The translations under genes were made by a program, and so were the position numbers. Shown piece by piece: positions 58,473 to 64,000 of a stretch of DNA of 64,000 nucleotides (positions are counted from its first letter, which is position 1; every line of letters starts with the position of its first letter). Under the pieces are notes generated by a model. That model ran no database searches, was not told the DNA's origin, and worked only from the letters and a program-made list of their open reading frames with translations. This stretch comes from Gigaspora rosea (taxonomy: Eukaryota; Glomeromycota; Glomeromycetes; Diversisporales; Gigasporaceae). The stretch spans positions 254,520 through 318,519 of the forward strand of contig QKWP01000427.1 in assembly GCA_003550325.1 (NCBI GenBank), in the 5' to 3' direction.

Positions 58473-60999
58473 TAGAGCTCCGATGGACTCAAACTAAGGC
58501 CAGACTTTAGGCAAGTCTGAGTCCAGTTCAAAATTCAAACCAGACTCGAACTCAAACTATTTTACAACTCAGTCTGGTCCTAGTCCGAATATCAAACTTT
58601 TGGCTTGGTTTGAGTCCAGGTTGAGCACGGTCTGAAAGTTTGTGTCTAGCCAAAAGACAGAAACCCATTACACAGGTCTAGAAATAGGTTTTATGCATGT
58701 GCATGATTCCCAGTCATGTATATAAATGTGCATTAAAGTGCATATTTTCAAATCATGCGCATTTAATCCCATCAAAATTTTATATAGAAAAATTAAATAT
58801 AAAATAGTATAAATAATATTCTAATTTATCAATATACTTCAATTCTGGGTTAATATTTTTGATTGGTCACATCTAAAAAATGTGACCTAAATGTAGGAAA
58901 ACTAACAGAAATACGTAAGATGATTATGATTATTATCATGGTCAAGTAATTATTATATCATTTTTTATTCCTTTATTAATGCCTTTAAACACACAAAATT
59001 ATGAATATAAATTTTCTAAATTTACTTTTGTTGTTTGATTGCCTAATATTTACAAACTATTTTGGGCTAAAAAATTCACAAATTTGAAAATGTTTTGTAT
59101 AAAGGCCACAAGTTCAAAAATAAGTGCAAGTGCAAGGACAAGTGCAATAACATGACAAATGCTCCGCTATAGATAAAACATATAATTAATAAAAAATCGT
59201 GAATATATTAGAATTTTTTGGTCAGAATTTTTGCTGTTTTGATTATCTAATAATCAACTAATTTTCTTAGACTCATAGTTTTATGTCGATCTACTAGCCA
59301 ATAAAATTATTGTTCTGTTCAAAGGTGATCAATAAGCTAAAACTAATATAGCAATATAAGGTTTTCTCTTTGCAATGCTTATTTTAAAAATTGGCATTCA
59401 CCAATAAAACTTAGCTGTATACTATCTGTTACTGTATTGAAGTAATGAGCTTTGTAACAAACTTTTTATAGTTAGCTTATACTAATTCAAACTAACTGTG
59501 CAATTACTAGTGTAGTGAACAAATTTTGTAATAAAATTTTTTATAAAACCTCTTGTAAAAATCACAATAATTCTAATAAAAACTGGCTCAACTATACTAA
59601 AATAGAAAGTGAATTCTGTGGCAAAATTTTATAATAACGTAATTTTAATTCTCAATCTAAACCATACAATAGTTATTAAATAGTATGTTCAGTAAGAGTA
59701 GTGACAAATATTATGTAATATTTTTTTACTATACCATCTACCCCCTCCTCCCACATAAAATAAATTTGATTGGCTATTATAAATTATATATCTAATGTAA
59801 GACAATTAGTGACCCCCTCCCACCTCAGGATATTACGTAATATTTGTCACTACCCTAACAGATTTTTGTAATAATTCAATGCAGACTAACTCAGCATATT
59901 TATGAATATTATATAATGCAATTTTACAGATTTTAACTAAGATTCTAAAGCTTTATGAAAGTTCCTGTAGCAGAGCCACAGTTCAGATATCAAATTATAT
60001 AAGCAATGATGAAGTTTACAATTAGCAAATTTGTAAAAATTTATACTGTATATATAGGCAAAATCTGATTAAGAGTCAATATATAGTATCTTTATTTAAA
60101 TATATTATTATTAATAAAGATAAAAATTAAAATTTTTTATCATATAGTATTATGTGCATTAATGCACATTTATGTGCATTTTATTATAAAATGTGCTTTT
60201 TGTCTATCTCTACTCGGGACATTTATCAGTGGGTGGCTGATCCAGGTTTATTATGACCCACCCAATTAGTCAAACTCATTATGTAGTGGAAATTTAAAAA
60301 GACATAGATTGTTCACTTATATTTTGCAAAATATTGTAACCACAATATAGAACTTGGATTTGTATACTAAATTTAATAATAAAATCTGATGGATATCCAT
60401 TAAATTTAATATGAAAACAGATAATGGATCCATGCTCTACTAAAATAAATTATATACTGTAAACTTGATTAAAAATTGTTAAACTGAACCTTTCATTTAA
60501 TAGTAGATCAAATATCCAGTAGTGATTTAAAAAAAAAGACCAATTTAAGTATAATATATAAAATGATTTAAGTATAATTAAAAAAAATACTAATCTAGGT
60601 CAAACAGGTTAGGTTTAGGGATTGTCTAAAAAAAATTGTTGCAACAAATTAAAAATTGCAACTACAAATTAAAAATCATTATCAGGGTTTTTTAAGTTTT
60701 TTTTATATTTTGTACTATATATATTTATGATCTATAGCAGATTACAGATCAGATGAATATAAGAAATTTTTATCTTTTTTTTTAGAATTAGACTGCTAAT
60801 CCAGACCAGAACAGGTTTATGAACTTTGAACCAGAACCAGGCTGAACCTATAATTATGTTTGAGTCCAGTTCTGATTTGGTACTTTAGGTTTGAATCCGA
60901 GTTCAGGTTCAAAATTTTCAAAATTTATGGTTCAAGTCTGGGTTCGAGTCCTGGTCTGGCCAGACCCAGACTGGACCCAAACCAGACTTTGGAGCCCTA
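58473..60999. mobile_element. hAT-like non-autonomous element (2.5 kb)
   Basis: TAGAGCTCCGATGG at the left is inverted at the right as CCAGACTTTGGAGCCCTA. Both ends are packed with CAGACTTGGGTCCAGTCTGG-type words. ATTAGAAC (58465-58472) and ATTAAAAC (61000-61007) are a probable 8-bp duplication with one change. No coding inside. It contains an inverted-repeat element at 59699-59852. Confidence 0.6.
59699..59852. repeat. Inverted-repeat element (154 bp)
   Basis: TAGTGACAAATATTATGTAA pairs with TTACGTAATATTTGTCACTA. C-rich ACCCCCTCC words lie in both arms. Confidence 0.75.
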
Positions 61000-61007
61000 A
61001 TTAAAAC

Positions 61008-63440
61008 AAAACTTGGTTTTCATATATAATGTAAAAAATAGCTCTGTAATTTTGTTAATGAGTTAAAAAAGAGTCAATTGATATTAAAATTTTTTGCTAA
61101 AAAGGAATATTATAATGTGTACATCTAAAAAACAGTATACTAATTATATATATATATATGTTACTCAATAACAAATTGTTCATAGGCTTAAATTATAAGT
61201 GGCCACATATAGGTTTGATTTACTTAGTTCACAAACTACTCTAGCATGCACATACAGTACTATATATAGTAAGTAAATATGTATATACAGTACAGTATTG
61301 TATATACTTTATACTAAAATTTTTTGTCAATAGAAATGTTGATGTAAAAATTAACCAATAATATTTGTTAATTTGATCAACACAAAAATTCTCTGAGTTT
61401 TTTGTTAGATAAACTAGAAATTGCAATTGCAGATAGCTTCACTGCCCAGTTGAGGTTGTTATAGTAAATGTTAGTATAGAGCAGTTATTTGTTATAGTTT
61501 AGATAGTTGAAATAGTTTTTAATATATAAAAATACATGTATTAAATATTTGTCAATTAGAATATGTATTATTAAGACTTTTTTTTTGTGGGTTTATTATT
61601 ATATTATTATACAGTAATGTGTAATATATAATGGTTAATATATTAATTAGATATAATATAGATGTTTTGATAAGTAATAATAAATTTACTACATTGGTCT
61701 ATTTAATGATAATGGTTCACAGGCTTTTGATTCTAACCAACTATATTCATTAATTATGGATTGGTCTGTTATGAATCTGTATTACTTAATAGTTGGAATT
61801 TTTATATTGTTCCAATTAGTACAATAACTTAATACTATATATGCTTGGCCATATGTAAATATTTGGTCATCTAGATTGAGTAAAATATTAGAAAAAGTAG
61901 GTTTTTGTGTTTTGTGAACTGTTAAAGCAAATGCATTTTGTATTAGAAATTGCATTCTGCTAACAGATATACTATTTAAGTAGAAGTTGCTTGTAAATTT
62001 AGAGAATGCAATATTTTTTTTATAATAGCTTCTTCAACATAGAAGCCTACATGAATAAGTTCTAGCTAAAGATCAAGATCTGTAATAATGTCTATTGTAC
62101 TATTTGCTATTTAGTGTTGATATTGTGATTTGTTGAGAAACATGACTTGTGCACCAGGTTGGATTCTAATTGTTTCTGACATGTTGGTTTTGTTTTTGAA
62201 TTTATTGAATATTGAATTATTATTGCATATTTGATTTGAAAATTATAAATTTTTTTCTTAAACAGGGATTATTGCACATATTTATCTGTTAATTAGGTTT
62301 GTATTTTCTCTGTAGCCTACAATGTGGGTCAATTGCTTGTGTTGTTTTATAGTATTTTTGTGATAATATATTCTATAATATGTTATTAATTTCTTATGTT
62401 TTGTAGAAGATTATAAAAATAGTTGTTTTGATTTTGTTTTTGAGGTTCACAAAAAAACAATTAATAGAAAATTTTTTATACTGTTAATTGATATACAGGA
62501 AAGCCAGTAACAAAAGGTAATTGGCAAGATTTCTGACTAGAATTATATTATTTTCTCTAAAAGGATTATTGTTTTTGTGTAATTGTCATAGCCAAAATTA
62601 GTTCTATGCCAAAATTAGTTCCAGAATTATACAACAGAATTTATAGCATTATCAAATAGTATGATTTGGGTTTACTAGTAGATAGCTTAATATGTATGAC
62701 CACAATTAATTGAGAATCAATCAAGATATATAAAAAAATATAAAATAAGTATCAGATAATTTATTAATTATGTAATTAAAGAAATGATAAGTATTATATG
62801 ATTAATTATAATGCAATTATTTAGAGTCAAATGTAAAATATATAAGAAACGTTTTTGCTTACAAAAGGATATAACTAAGTTATGGATAGTTATGACTCTT
62901 ATGTGCATAGTAGGGGCACATGAGAAAAATATTAAATAATACACTATCTTGTAGCTAAAAAAAACAAAGAAATTATAATAGAAAAAGTCAATAAAAATAC
63001 TATGAACTAGTTACAGTCATGACAAAAGAACATGGTTATACTAAAAGTCTTGTTTGCCATAAAATTCATTAAAATTCTATAGACAATATGAAGTGATTGC
63101 ATGAATGAAAGACCAAGCCAACTTGCAATAAATTGAGCAAGAGACTATTCCACATATTAGAACATCAGTTAGGAGAACCAAGCTAGTATAATATATATGT
63201 CTTTATGTAGCATTGGTAGAAGAACAAATTCAAACCCAAAAAAAAAAAAAATAAATTACTAGAAATAATTCAAATATTATAAAGAATCTGCTGATTTAGG
63301 TTGTAATTTAGTAATAAGATAATATTAGTACAAAGAGAGATAACTAAAGCTCAAATTATTGGTTCAGAAAATACAGAAGACTTTTGAAAACTAATAAATT
63401 GCCAGATCATATTAATTTACAAGTTTACTAAAATGCACCT
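61008..63440. other. Long AT-rich intergenic region, nothing recognised
   Basis: No gene, RNA or ordered repeat could be supported. A phrase near 63275-63310 (YYKESADLGCNLVI in one frame) faintly resembles one Sel1-like repeat and may be a remnant. Confidence 0.35.
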
Positions 63441-63449
63441 ATGGTGTTG

Positions 63450-63900
63450 AACACCATGTTTCACAAATCTATTAGAATAGCCAATCAAAATTTAAGATCA
63501 GGTGTAACATAAAAATTTTTTTTTGTTTATTTTTAAAAAAACATTCATATCGTAAAATTTTGCTTATGAAAATACCTTTGGGCTCTAATAAAAAAATTCT
63601 TTGCTAAATTTTGCATATACTAATGGCCCCGATAAATACCAGGCCTTACTCTAACCCTAAAGTAATTAAAATTTATTTTTATTTTATAAAAGTTTATTTT
63701 TTGTTTTTGTTATACGGATTTGCAAATCTAATTTACCTATGGTGTTTAACACTGTTAGACCTGTAAAAACGTATGAAACGTATAACGACGATAACTCTTG
63801 ACCCCGTGATCCGATTTTAACGAAACTACCACTATCGTGACCGCCTCGATGAGACCTTTCGAATGGTACCAAAATCATCTCGATTGGACCGTTCTAGCTC
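63450..63900. repeat. Relative of the intronic hAT element, followed by a palindrome-type motif
   Basis: 63490-63640 (GATCAGGTGTAACATAAAAA, then ATACCTTTGGGCTCTAATAA) parallels 49190-49320 in the interior of the 48814-49629 element. From 63805 a GATCCGATTTTAACGAAAC ... CTCGATGAGACCTTTCGAAT ... GGTACCAAAATCATCTCGAT block matches the motif in the palindromes at 24.1-24.4 and 30.3-31.0 kb. Confidence 0.5.
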
Positions 63901-64000
63901 ATCCTAGTCAAAACTGAATGATTGGTCTTTACAAAACGTCCTACTGCGCCAAATCTTATTGGTCGATCAATACTGCGCCACCCGTGACACTGAAATATCG

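Overview
The window is eukaryotic nuclear DNA: very AT-rich, with many short introns (GTAAGT/GTATGT-type donors, TAG acceptors) and sparse host genes set in dense transposon debris. Decayed Sel1-like repeats, expanded hAT/BED transposases, a fungal-type CAP secreted protein and countless small hairpin elements with 8-bp target duplications suggest an arbuscular mycorrhizal fungus (Glomeromycotina, Rhizophagus-like). That assignment is inference from content, not from a search.

Layout. 1-900: decayed Sel1-like repeats. 1948-4427: an intact four-exon hAT/BED transposase gene. 5.4-9.4 kb: minisatellite, inverted repeats and more Sel1-like pseudogene carrying a 300-bp hAT-type insertion. 10.1-11.6 kb: pseudogene of a multicopy family with an HADNCAGQNK motif. 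11.27-18.13 kb: a 3.1-kb unit present twice in tandem, joined at the window's only N; copy 2 carries a complete TTAA-flanked element that is deleted in copy 1. 19.4-21.9 and 33.9-36.1 kb: a dispersed 2-kb duplication holding a CAP-domain gene, broken in the first copy and intact in the second, with a solo LTR only in the first. 22.5-24.4 kb: pogo-like and palindromic elements. 24.7-31.5 kb: a very long inverted-repeat structure. 36.2-39.8 kb: a TIR element holding a nested hAT element and a Helitron. 40.1-42.4 kb: an 8-exon seven-transmembrane receptor-like gene. 43.3-46.9 kb: tandem and nested repeats and a dead PIF/Harbinger transposase. 47.2-55.3 kb: a 28-exon oxidoreductase gene. 55.3-64 kb: gene-poor, with several MITEs and a 2.5-kb TIR element.

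The main find is the gene at 47.2-55.3 kb. Spliced from the sequence it gives one frame of 1523 residues: signal peptide, animal-type haem peroxidase domain, DOMON domain, five-helix cytochrome b561, cytochrome b5, then an FAD/NAD(P)H reductase module. Electrons could pass from cytosolic NAD(P)H through FAD, b5 and b561 to a DOMON haem and a peroxidase-like ectodomain outside the cell. This is a functional parallel to animal dual oxidase built from different parts. An 816-bp hAT-type element with an 8-bp target duplication sits inside its coding sequence. The duplication plus the element's first bases create GT...AG ends whose removal restores the frame exactly, so the transposon may behave as a new intron.
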